Below are positions 43,318 through 51,412 of a DNA stretch of 64,000 nt, in pieces (the first letter of the stretch is position 1; the number at the start of each line of letters is the position of its first letter). This DNA is from an uncultured Porphyromonadaceae bacterium (GTDB lineage Bacteria; Bacteroidota; Bacteroidia; Bacteroidales; Muribaculaceae): the NCBI GenBank assembly GCA_947175425.1, contig CAMWMR010000010.1, positions 1 through 64,000 on the forward strand. The letters run 5' to 3'. The notes below the pieces were generated by a model, which was not told where the DNA came from, did no database searches, and saw only the letters and a list, made by a program, of their open reading frames with translations. The position numbers and the translations under genes are program-made.

Positions 43318-43382
43318 GTTTTTTGCCGCAAGCTTACGATATTAGGCGGTAAAATGAGTAAATAAAGCGGTGGAAAAAGAAA

Positions 43383-44309
43383 TTAAATATGCGGTCCAAT
43401 TGATCCTACATAAATTTTATTGTCTTGAATTTTGAAATATATGCGAGCATGGAATTTTTCGGACTTTTGTACAGTTGACTCCCGGCAGTTATTGTCGATG
43501 TGAGTTATCTTAAAATGCGGTCCGCAACATATGTGTACTGTATCTGTACCCTTGGAGAATTCAAAAGTATACAGTTCTTTTTTTGAAGGAGTTCCTTGTG
43601 GAGAGCCGGCTCGATCCATTCCGAATTGTCCTGCAAAGTCTTCGCAAACACAGTCGACAGAATTCTTATTGGGGTGGCTGTTCCAGAATCCGATTAAACG
43701 GTCGTTCATACACGACAGGTAATAAACAATTTTTCGAGGAACTACAGATAAGTAAAACTCAATAACATCTTCACAATGAGGACTGAAAACGATATTTGGG
43801 AAATATCTGTTGGCTTTTTTCATAAAATCGGCCGGAGAGCCGGGATGATTCCCCAAAATCTGACGTCTGAGCGTTAACCAAGAATGCTTGTTATATATAA
43901 GCTCGTATTTCTCGAACTGAATATATTCAACATTAGAATTGTTGTTATCGGGTTTGTTGAGAACTATCAGCGCATGACAAGAATCCTCATCTCTTGTAAA
44001 TACTGATTTAAGCTCTATATCTTTCGGAGAAAAGGATAAAGATTGTCCCTGTTGCGAGAGAACGAGAAAAAGAAAAGCTCTGCTATCCGGATCAAGATGT
44101 TCAAATGCGAAAGTGTAAATATCTTGATTCTCAAAAATATAAGTATTGTATAAATTCTCGGAGTATACAAAAACCATATCGCCGTAATCATCGTTTATAA
44201 GTTCGGCAATATCTTTAATAAGGTTTGAGAATTTATTGACAAATACTGCTGCCGATTCTATCGAATCATACCTTATACAATCGGGATGTAAGTATAGGGA
44301 GGCCTTCAT
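43383..44309 (-). CDS. Unrecognised 308-aa protein of the ATPase operon
   Basis: No family recognised. The protein is soluble, AT-rich coded, and begins MKASLYLHPDCIRYDS with a helical segment (SAAVFVNKFSNLIKDIAELI). The middle holds a WLTLRRQILGNHPGSPADFMKKA stretch, followed by a CxxDRLIGFWNSHP region. The C-terminal ~70 residues are beta-rich and carry FHARIYFKIQDNKIYVGSIGPHI. Many short beta/helix alternations and several cysteines and histidines are seen but no classic nuclease triad. Its ATG overlaps the ATPase stop by 4 bp, so it is very likely the effector or partner of that ATPase. Confidence 0.6.
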   Translation of the reverse strand: MKASLYLHPDCIRYDSIESAAVFVNKFSNLIKDIAELINDDYGDMVFVYSENLYNTYIFENQDIYTFAFEHLDPDSRAFLFLVLSQQGQSLSFSPKDIELKSVFTRDEDSCHALIVLNKPDNNNSNVEYIQFEKYELIYNKHSWLTLRRQILGNHPGSPADFMKKANRYFPNIVFSPHCEDVIEFYLSVVPRKIVYYLSCMNDRLIGFWNSHPNKNSVDCVCEDFAGQFGMDRAGSPQGTPSKKELYTFEFSKGTDTVHICCGPHFKITHIDNNCRESTVQKSEKFHARIYFKIQDNKIYVGSIGPHI

Positions 44310-45493
44310 CTGACTTTAGCGCCAAGTCTCAAAATTTCAGCTAAATCAAAAGTCTCCTGATCAAAGAACCCTTTTGGCCAATTCGGGATTTTACCATTTG
44401 GTTCGATTTTTAACTGTTTAATGGAAAAATCATGGTCAAAGAAGTAAATTGAGGTATGCTCGTTTGTTAAATCGCAATTGTTTTTTAGCATTTCCTTTCT
44501 GAAGCCATTGATTATGTGCTCGCTGTGAGTTTCAACGAATAACTGAACGCCTCGTGCGGCTAACTTTGCCAATAATTCAGTTAAACGCGATTGAGCTTGT
44601 CCATGTAAATGCGCTTCGGGATTTTCAATAATCACTATTGAGTCCTTTTTTGCAATCAAAGCAGTAATAACAATAGCGAGTATATAACTATAACCAAAGC
44701 CGACATTATAAGCTGAGAAAGTGCGAGCGCCATTTGAATTTGCAATGTCGAACTCAATTGATAAAACCGGGCTTTTTTTATTATCGGGCAGATTAATAGC
44801 TCCGCCGTTCATAATATAATTCATCCATATAGAGAGAGCTTCCTTTAATTTTAGTTCAGCGTGTGAATTATCCAAATTCATTGAACACGGGATTGTCTCA
44901 CCATATGAAGCTATAGTGTTGATAGCATTTAATCCTTGAGGGTCGATTCTATGTATGTCGGGGACTTCCTTTTTTTCTACATACTTAACGGGGCCAACTC
45001 TATTGGCCGAGATGTAGTGAATGTTTTTAAGAAGTTTAATGAGACCTTCGGGAATGGATTTGCTGAATTGTTTGTTGCTGTTATGCTCGGATTCCGGAGT
45101 AATGTCTATAGACCCGATTGTGTCAAAATAATCAACATCATTAATAACACATGTTTCAATAGTTCCAATTTTAATGTCTTCTTCGGATAAAGTATATCCA
45201 AGTTTAATTGTATTGAATTGAGAATCATCGGTTTCTATGTCGAATCCGACATTGGCGGCGGAATCGTCTGTCAGAATTTCGTCAAAATCGCCGAGGCTTA
45301 CCAGTTCTCCGTTCAAATGTAATTTAATTAAACTTCCGGCACCAAATCCGGTTGATTGAGATAACATTAGCAAACTTTGGAGAACGCTGGATTTTCCTCG
45401 CCCGTTATATCCGGAAAATACGTTCAATTTATTAAGATTGAAGGATTTACCGTTAAGACATTTAAAGTTCGAAAATGTAATTTTTTTAATCAT
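44306..45493 (-). CDS. DUF3696-type AAA/ABC-like ATPase
   Basis: A 395-aa ABC/SMC-like ATPase of the OLD-related AAA group. Walker A GYNGRGKS is at residues 28-35; the ABC-signature region is YNVGFGYSYILAIVI; Walker B/D-loop is SIVIIENPEAHLH; the switch histidine is in ETHSEHIINGFR. The C-terminus (IPNWPKGFFDQETFDLAEIL) is the DUF3696 signature. There is no TOPRIM nuclease domain, unlike OLD proteins, so catalysis of damage would need a partner. It lies five bases after the 92-aa gene and overlaps the 308-aa gene. AT-rich composition suggests horizontal gain. Confidence 0.85.
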   Translation of the reverse strand: MIKKITFSNFKCLNGKSFNLNKLNVFSGYNGRGKSSVLQSLLMLSQSTGFGAGSLIKLHLNGELVSLGDFDEILTDDSAANVGFDIETDDSQFNTIKLGYTLSEEDIKIGTIETCVINDVDYFDTIGSIDITPESEHNSNKQFSKSIPEGLIKLLKNIHYISANRVGPVKYVEKKEVPDIHRIDPQGLNAINTIASYGETIPCSMNLDNSHAELKLKEALSIWMNYIMNGGAINLPDNKKSPVLSIEFDIANSNGARTFSAYNVGFGYSYILAIVITALIAKKDSIVIIENPEAHLHGQAQSRLTELLAKLAARGVQLFVETHSEHIINGFRKEMLKNNCDLTNEHTSIYFFDHDFSIKQLKIEPNGKIPNWPKGFFDQETFDLAEILRLGAKVR

Positions 45494-45498
45494 GCGTT

Positions 45499-45777
45499 TC
45501 AGACATTATGCTCTTGATACCATTTCCAAGAGGACTGAGGCATCCAACCGTTTATCCGACCCGGGGAGACCTGGGCAATAAAAAACACGTCATTTTCTCC
45601 CAGATGTGTTCTAATGTCATTACAAAGTGTATTGATATCGTCCGAGTCCAAGGCGATCCACCAGGCATCTCTAAGAACATGTAGCGCTGTTCCTCCTAAT
45701 TCCTGTTCTAAATAAGAAAAAAAATCGGAGTAGTCTTTGTCGGCGGTTCTCAGTTCATATGTGAGTTGGTAAATCAT
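45499..45777 (-). CDS. Cas2/SinR-like small ferredoxin-fold protein
   Basis: A 92-aa protein beginning MIYQLTYELRTADKDYSDFFSYLE with later DAWWIALDSDDINTLCNDI and DVFFIAQVSPGRINGWMP. That pattern (strand, helix after a YxxF, W-W-I strand, helix, strand with V) matches the SinR/VapD/Cas2-like ferredoxin fold, whose standalone members occur near phage-defence ATPases. There is no CRISPR array or cas1 in the window, so it is not an adaptation gene. First gene of the three-gene operon, with a canonical promoter upstream. Confidence 0.6.
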   Translation of the reverse strand: MIYQLTYELRTADKDYSDFFSYLEQELGGTALHVLRDAWWIALDSDDINTLCNDIRTHLGENDVFFIAQVSPGRINGWMPQSSWKWYQEHNV

Positions 45778-45802
45778 CTTATGTATTTGCTTTCGAGGTT
45801 CG

Positions 45803-45834
45803 CAAAGGTAGCTTTTTTTTTTAGAAAAAACAAA
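45803..45834 (-). promoter_or_regulatory. Promoter of the three-gene ATPase operon
   Basis: On the minus strand TTTG (45831-45834) is followed after 20 bp by TACCTTTG (45803-45810), 26 nt before the 92-aa ATG. It shows the operon is expressed from its own canonical promoter. Confidence 0.75.
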
Positions 45835-45928
45835 TGCTAATGAGAAGGTTCGTTACTAATGCGTTAAAAAGATTTGTAGAGTTGCTTTGAGAGTAAAAAT
45901 TATAGTTTTGACAGGAATGTCTATGTTT

Positions 45929-47002
45929 TTAGAGTGATAACTGGCGGCGGACGGATTCCTCGTGGATAAGAGCGAGGATTTTTTGGATGAAATGCTCGTC
46001 GAGTCCGAGTGTCCGGGCGTCGGCCACGCGTTTTGTGAGGAGGCGGGTGTAGCGGTCGGGCTGTACCACGGGAATGTCGTGCTGCTTTTTGAGGCGTCCT
46101 ATTTCCTCGGCCACTTCCATGCGTCGTGCAAGGAGTTCGAGGATGCGGGTATCGATGTTGTCGATGCTTTCGCGGAGAGTGTCGAGTCCGGCGTCGACGA
46201 CATTGCCTCCGGGTTTGCGCAGACGGCTAAGAATTTCGGCGAAAGTTTGGGGTGTAATCTGCTGAGCGGCGTCGCTCAGGGCTTCGTCGGGACGGCAGTG
46301 GCATTCCACAATAAGTCCGTCCATGTTCATTTCAAGGGCCTGGCGGGCAAGCGGTTCGATGAGGTCGCGCCGTCCCCCGATGTGGCTCGGGTCGCAGATG
46401 AGAGGCAGCTCGGGGCAACGGCGTTTCAGTTCGAAGGGAATGCGCCATTCGGGCGGGTTGCGGTATATGTGGGGCCCGTAGGCGCTGAAGCCGCGATGCA
46501 CTGCTCCGAGGCGGCGTATTCCCGCGCCGTAGATTCGTTGGAGGGCGCCCGTCCACAGCTCAAGGTCCGGGTTTACGGGATTTTTAACTATTACGGCGAG
46601 GGCGTCGAGTTTTTCGGCGGGCAGTGTTGCCAGATAGTCGGCAATTTCCTGTACAGCAAAAGGGTTTGCCGTAGTGCGAGCTCCAATCCAAAGCAGGTCT
46701 ATACCCGCTTCCACAGCCAGGGCTGCGTGTCGGGCATTGGCCACTTCGGTTGCAACGGGCATGTCGAGGCTTTGTTTCACCTCGGCGAGCCATGCCAGGG
46801 CCGGGTCGCCTATACCCTCGAAACCGCCCGGTTTTGTGCGGGGTTTCCATACGCCGGCACGGAAGCAGTGTATACCTGTTTCTTTGAGGCGTCGTGCGGC
46901 GTCTATTGTGAGTTCGCGGCTCTCGGCACTGCAGGGGCCTGCGATGATTATAGGAGTGCCGGCGGGCACGTTGTGGAAAAGAGGCTTCAGATTGCTGAAC
47001 AT
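45929..47002 (-). CDS. Bifunctional DAHP synthase / chorismate mutase
   Basis: A 357-aa fusion. Residues ~1-260 form a DAHP synthase of the I-beta/KDO8PS-like type (IIIAGPCSAESRE, VWKPRTKPGGFEGIG, LWIGARTTANPFAVQE, CDPSHIGGRRDLI), condensing phosphoenolpyruvate with erythrose-4-phosphate. Residues ~265-357 are a type II (AroQ) chorismate mutase helix bundle (DNIDTRILELLARRMEVAEEIGRLKK). The fusion is common in Bacteroidales. Feedback control by aromatic products is likely through the mutase domain, as in relatives. Confidence 0.93.
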   Translation of the reverse strand: MFSNLKPLFHNVPAGTPIIIAGPCSAESRELTIDAARRLKETGIHCFRAGVWKPRTKPGGFEGIGDPALAWLAEVKQSLDMPVATEVANARHAALAVEAGIDLLWIGARTTANPFAVQEIADYLATLPAEKLDALAVIVKNPVNPDLELWTGALQRIYGAGIRRLGAVHRGFSAYGPHIYRNPPEWRIPFELKRRCPELPLICDPSHIGGRRDLIEPLARQALEMNMDGLIVECHCRPDEALSDAAQQITPQTFAEILSRLRKPGGNVVDAGLDTLRESIDNIDTRILELLARRMEVAEEIGRLKKQHDIPVVQPDRYTRLLTKRVADARTLGLDEHFIQKILALIHEESVRRQLSL

Positions 47003-47006
47003 GGTG

Positions 47007-47014
47007 CAAAGTTA
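47007..47014 (-). promoter_or_regulatory. -7 element of the DAHP synthase gene
   Basis: TAACTTTG on the minus strand lies only four bases before the ATG at 47002, giving a near-leaderless transcript if used; no good -33 is seen. Confidence 0.4.
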
Positions 47015-47161
47015 AGCAAAAAAAATGTATCGTAAACCTGCGCGAGAGCATTGTGAGAGGCGGTTTGAAAACTTTTTTGAAAAAATTTGAGGCGAGCTGT
47101 AATTTTTCACGGGCGAACGGCGTCATATATGTCAGAATCTACAATCGAAAAAAATTTCCTT

Positions 47162-47830
47162 ATGATTAAACTTCAAGCATTGAACAAGACGTATCCGGGA
47201 GTCGTGCCCCTGCATGTGCTCAAGGATATAAATCTTGAAATCCGCAAGGGCGAGCTTGTCTCCATAATGGGGGCTTCGGGCTCGGGCAAATCCACCCTGC
47301 TCAATATTCTCGGCATACTCGACAATTACGACAGCGGCGAATATTGGCTTGACGGTGTACTTATTAAAGACCTTGGCGAAAACCGCAGCGCCGACCTGCG
47401 GAACCGCATGATAGGCTTCGTGTTCCAGTCGTTCAACCTCATAAGTTATAAAAACGCGCTGGAGAATGTTGCGTTGCCGCTGTTCTACCAGGGTGTGAGC
47501 CGCCGCAAACGCAATGCGCTTGCCATGGAACAGCTTGAACGAATGGGGCTTGCCGACCGCGCGCATCATTTGCCGGGCGAGCTGAGCGGCGGACAGAAGC
47601 AGCGTGTGGCCATAGCGCGTGCGCTTGTCACAAATCCGTCGATAATCCTTGCCGACGAGCCAACGGGCGCTCTTGACTCGCATACCTCCAAGGAGGTTAC
47701 CGAGGTTTTTCGTCGGCTCAACGACGACGGCATGACAATTGTGATAGTTACTCACGACCCCGGCGTAGGGGCCGCGACAAACCGTATAATTCGGATTGTC
47801 GACGGAGAGATAGCCAACGGCAATGCTTGA
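47162..47830 (+). CDS. ABC transporter ATP-binding protein (MacB/LolD type)
   Basis: A 222-aa ATPase of the MacB/LolD group: Walker A GASGSGKST, signature LSGGQKQRVAIARAL, Walker B IILADEPTGALD. It powers the two permeases that follow. An upstream ATG (47129) is possible, but MIKLQALNKTYPG at 47162 is the normal beginning. First gene of the efflux operon; its 3' end overlaps the next gene by 8 bp. Confidence 0.92.
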   Translation: MIKLQALNKTYPGVVPLHVLKDINLEIRKGELVSIMGASGSGKSTLLNILGILDNYDSGEYWLDGVLIKDLGENRSADLRNRMIGFVFQSFNLISYKNALENVALPLFYQGVSRRKRNALAMEQLERMGLADRAHHLPGELSGGQKQRVAIARALVTNPSIILADEPTGALDSHTSKEVTEVFRRLNDDGMTIVIVTHDPGVGAATNRIIRIVDGEIANGNA

Positions 47831-49040
47831 CCTTTTTCGCGAAATAGGGCAGACGCTGCGCAACAACCGCCTGCGTACGGCGCTGACGGGTTTTTCGGTG
47901 GCATGGGGCATTTTTATGCTTATAGTGCTTCTTGGTGCGGCCCGCGGCGTGCGCAATGCCTTTGAAGAACGTTCGTCGGCCGAAACGACCAATCTTATAA
48001 GCTTTTGGGGCGGCCGTACCACTATCCCTTACAAGGGCTATAAGGACGGGCGTTTCATATCGCTCAAGAACGGTGATATGGAAGGGCTGAAGCACGACAA
48101 TCCCGGGATTGTGGCTGACGCAGGCGCCGAAGTGAATATGAATCATGTAATATCGAGCAACCGCGAGAGTGTGAACACGGGCTTTACGGCAGTTTTTCCC
48201 CGAGCGGCAGCTCTGGACCGTGTGGAGATGCTTTACGGGCGCTTTGTCAACAGCCGCGACATTGACAATAATCGCCGTGTGATGGTTCTTCACGAGAACA
48301 ATGCGAAGCAGCTTTTCGGCAATGCCGAAGACGCTCTTGGAAAAACCGTGCGCTGCATGGGCCTGGGGTGGACTGTAGTGGGCGTATACGGCGGCCAGCG
48401 CGGTCGTACCAATTATATGCCCTATACCACCTATAAAGTGCTGAGCGGCAACGATGACGAAGTGAGCGAGCTGCAGGTGCATCTTGAGGGCTTGCGTACC
48501 GAAGCCGACGGCGAGGCCGCCGAGGAAGCGCTGCGGGCCACTCTTGCTCGCAGGCATGAGTTCTCGCCCGAGGACAAAAGCGCCTTGTGGACGTGGAACC
48601 GTTTTACATCGTCGATACGCGTGGGCAAGTCGCAGAATTATCTCACTATCGCCGTTTGGGTTATTGGCATACTGACGCTGCTGAGCGGTATTGTTGGTGT
48701 GAGCAACATAATGTTTGTATCGGTACGCGAGCGCACACACGAAATAGGTATCCGCCGAGCCATAGGCGCCCGTCCGCGTTCAATCCTCACGCAGGTTATA
48801 GCCGAGAGTATTGCCGTTACGTCGCTTTTCGGGTATGCGGGCATAGTTGCCGGCATGGCGCTTCTGCAGCTTCTCGACATGGCCATAGGCAACAGCGATG
48901 ACTTCCGTCATCCGACAGTTGATATTTCCATAGCCTTGCAGGTGATGATTGCGCTTGTAATAGCGGGCACGCTTGCCGGACTGTTTCCGGCGCTCAAGGC
49001 GATAAAAGTAAAACCTGTGGAGGCGTTGCGAGACGAATAG
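47823..49040 (+). CDS. MacB-like ABC transporter permease 1
   Basis: A 405-aa FtsX/MacB-type permease: an N-terminal transmembrane helix (TALTGFSVAWGIFMLIVLLG), a large periplasmic domain (~residues 45-280), and three C-terminal helices after FVSVRERTHEIGIRRAIGARP, the usual coupling-helix signature. Mechanotransmission pumps of this kind push lipoproteins, peptides or drugs through TolC. Paired with the similar permease downstream it probably forms a heterodimer. Confidence 0.9.
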   Translation: MLDLFREIGQTLRNNRLRTALTGFSVAWGIFMLIVLLGAARGVRNAFEERSSAETTNLISFWGGRTTIPYKGYKDGRFISLKNGDMEGLKHDNPGIVADAGAEVNMNHVISSNRESVNTGFTAVFPRAAALDRVEMLYGRFVNSRDIDNNRRVMVLHENNAKQLFGNAEDALGKTVRCMGLGWTVVGVYGGQRGRTNYMPYTTYKVLSGNDDEVSELQVHLEGLRTEADGEAAEEALRATLARRHEFSPEDKSALWTWNRFTSSIRVGKSQNYLTIAVWVIGILTLLSGIVGVSNIMFVSVRERTHEIGIRRAIGARPRSILTQVIAESIAVTSLFGYAGIVAGMALLQLLDMAIGNSDDFRHPTVDISIALQVMIALVIAGTLAGLFPALKAIKVKPVEALRDE

Positions 49041-49042
49041 TT

Positions 49043-50290
49043 ATGAGAACAGGATTTTTTGACATAGAAAACTGGCGTGAGATAGGCACCACGCTTGCAC
49101 GCAACAAAACGCGTACATTCCTCACGGCCTTCGGAATATTCTGGGGTACGGCCATTCTGGCTATCATGCTTGGAGGCGCCGACGGCTTTCGTGGTATAAT
49201 GAACCGTAATTTTGCCGGCCTGGCCACGAATTTAGGTGTTATGTACAGTTCGAACCGAACGATGTCGTACATGGGTTTCAACAAGGGCAGCGGCTGGGAT
49301 ATTACCATTGATGATGTTGAAGGCATTCGTCGTGTTGCACCTGCAATAGAGTCGATTTCGCCCGTAACATCGCGTCAGGTGACTGCCGCCGTTGGCATGC
49401 GTTCCAAAAGCATTACGGCTACCGGGGCGGGCAGCGAGTACGCCGCTATGGTCTCGCCCGTGGTTTATGACGGACGAATGCTTAACGAGAACGATGTGCA
49501 GAACACCCGCAAGGTTGCCGTTATGGGGCGCAACGTTGCCAACGAGCTTTTTCCCGAGGGTGATGCCGTTGGCAAATACGTGTCGTTCAACGGAGTGTAT
49601 TTTCAGATAGCGGGCATTGTCGGTCAGCTTTCCGAAGCGAGCATTTCGTCCACTCTTGACGATTCCGTGCTTATCCCCATAACAGCCATGCGACAGGTAT
49701 TCAACGTTGGCAATAAGGTCGATTTTGTGGTGTACACCGCACCTGCGGGGCACTCGCCCAAGGAGAACGAGGCGTCGATACGGCGTTATATGAGCGTTCG
49801 CCATTCCATACATCCCGATGACGACGGGGCAGTGGGCTTCCAGAATATCGCCGAGCTTTTCGATATGATAGAGAAGCTTTTTATGGGACTTACGCTGCTT
49901 GCCGGCTTTGTGGGCGCGGGGTCGCTTATGGCCGGAATAATAGGCGTCGGCAATATAATGTGGATAGTTGTGAAAGAGCGCACGCACGAGTTCGGTATCC
50001 GCCGGGCCATAGGCGCCCGCGCATCGGATATAACACGTCAGGTGCTGTCGGAGAGTGTGCTGCTCACGCTTGTATCGGGCACTTGCGGAGTTTGTTTTGC
50101 CGCCCTTGTGCTTGCCGGCCTGGATTACGGCACCGCCGACCCAAATTTGGGCATGGCCGGCTTTGAAATGGGCTTCGGCACTGCCGTTGGCATTGTGCTT
50201 GTGTTTTTTGTTCTTGGCAGCCTTGCCGGAACCTTGCCTGCGCTTCGTGCCATGCGCATAAAACCTATTGAAGCAATTCGTGAAAAGTAA
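49043..50290 (+). CDS. MacB-like ABC transporter permease 2
   Basis: A 415-aa paralogue of the preceding permease with the same layout (TFLTAFGIFWGTAILAIMLGG, periplasmic domain, WIVVKERTHEFGIRRAIGARA and three C-terminal helices). It starts two bases after it. The substrate is not evident from sequence. Confidence 0.9.
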   Translation: MRTGFFDIENWREIGTTLARNKTRTFLTAFGIFWGTAILAIMLGGADGFRGIMNRNFAGLATNLGVMYSSNRTMSYMGFNKGSGWDITIDDVEGIRRVAPAIESISPVTSRQVTAAVGMRSKSITATGAGSEYAAMVSPVVYDGRMLNENDVQNTRKVAVMGRNVANELFPEGDAVGKYVSFNGVYFQIAGIVGQLSEASISSTLDDSVLIPITAMRQVFNVGNKVDFVVYTAPAGHSPKENEASIRRYMSVRHSIHPDDDGAVGFQNIAELFDMIEKLFMGLTLLAGFVGAGSLMAGIIGVGNIMWIVVKERTHEFGIRRAIGARASDITRQVLSESVLLTLVSGTCGVCFAALVLAGLDYGTADPNLGMAGFEMGFGTAVGIVLVFFVLGSLAGTLPALRAMRIKPIEAIREK

Positions 50291-50311
50291 ATCAAAAATC
50301 TATAATCTATT

Positions 50312-51406
50312 ATGAAAAAGTTCTTTAAAATTTTTCTTTGGGTGCTTGTGGCTGCTGTTGTGCTGGGCACTTTTGTATTCCTTTACCGCAACAGCATGGG
50401 CGAGAAGACCGTATATTCCACCCTGCGGCCCGAAACGGGGACAGTGGAGCGCACTACCGTGCTGACGGGCAAAATAGAGCCGCGCGATGAAATAGAAATA
50501 AAGCCGCAGATTTCCGGCATTATCAGCGAGATAATGGTTGAGGCCGGCGACCGCGTGAACGAGGGCGATGTTATTGCCCGTATCAAGGTAATCCCGGAGG
50601 CTTCGCAGCTTAGCTCGGCACAGAGTCGCGTTACGCTTGCCGAGCTGGAAGTGAAGGATGCCGAGACCAAATTCGGCCGTGACAGCGAGCTGTATTCCAA
50701 GAAGGTTATTTCGCGCGAGGAATACGAGAACAGCGAGAAAACGCTGCACAAGGCGCAGGAGGAACTTGCCGCCGCACAGGATGCCTATAAGATTGTGCGC
50801 GAGGGTGTTTCGAGCCTCAATGCAAAGGAAAGCAACACGCTTGTGCGTGCAACAATAACGGGGCTTGTGCTGGATGTTCCCGTAAAAGTGGGCAGCTCGG
50901 TTATTCAGGCCAACACCATGAACGACGGCACTACCGTTGCCACCGTTGCCGATATGAGCAAGCTTATTTTCAAGGGCAAAGTGGACGAGACCGAAGTTGG
51001 ATTGCTGCGCACGGGCATGCCTATGGAAATTGTTGTGGGCGCCATGCCCGACCTCAGTCCCATGGCTACCATAGAATATATATCGCCCAAGGGCGACGAC
51101 AGCTCGGGCGCCAATACGTTCGAGATAAAGGCGGCGCTTGTTCTGGACAGCACCGATGGGCTCCGCTCTGGCTACAGCGCCAATGCCACCGTGAGCCTGG
51201 CGCAGGTGAACAATGTTCTCACCGTTCCCGAATCGGCCGTGACTTTCCGTGGCGACAGCACATTTGTGTTTGTGCGCACCGACAGTGTTCCCGAGCCGGT
51301 GTTCGTGGAGCGTGCCGTGGAAACCGGGCTGAGCGACGGTATAAAAATTGAAATAAAATCGGGAATCGACAGCACAGCCGTTCTTCGCGGTGCGATAGTA
51401 AAATAA
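50312..51406 (+). CDS. Periplasmic adaptor (MacA/HlyD-type membrane fusion protein)
   Basis: A 364-aa membrane-fusion protein: one N-terminal helix (FKIFLWVLVAAVVLGTFVFL), then a lipoyl domain (GKIEPRDEIEIKPQISGIIS), a coiled-coil hairpin (~residues 90-165) and a beta-barrel domain (VADMSKLIFKGKVDETEVG). It bridges the permeases to the TolC-like channel encoded next. Confidence 0.92.
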   Translation: MKKFFKIFLWVLVAAVVLGTFVFLYRNSMGEKTVYSTLRPETGTVERTTVLTGKIEPRDEIEIKPQISGIISEIMVEAGDRVNEGDVIARIKVIPEASQLSSAQSRVTLAELEVKDAETKFGRDSELYSKKVISREEYENSEKTLHKAQEELAAAQDAYKIVREGVSSLNAKESNTLVRATITGLVLDVPVKVGSSVIQANTMNDGTTVATVADMSKLIFKGKVDETEVGLLRTGMPMEIVVGAMPDLSPMATIEYISPKGDDSSGANTFEIKAALVLDSTDGLRSGYSANATVSLAQVNNVLTVPESAVTFRGDSTFVFVRTDSVPEPVFVERAVETGLSDGIKIEIKSGIDSTAVLRGAIVK

Positions 51407-51412
51407 ATGCTT

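Noticed and set aside
43321-43354. Terminator for the ATPase operon (TTTTGCCGC / GCGGTAAAA)
   Set aside because: On the minus strand it has an A-C mismatch and is followed by A-rich, not U-rich, sequence; evidence too weak.
43383-45493. Known PARIS (AriA/AriB) or OLD/Gabija system
   Set aside because: The partner protein shows no TOPRIM/DUF4435 motif and the ATPase lacks a C-terminal TOPRIM; a UvrD-like helicase is absent.
45499-45777. CRISPR-Cas locus
   Set aside because: Cas2-like fold only; no cas1, no other cas genes and no direct-repeat array in the window.
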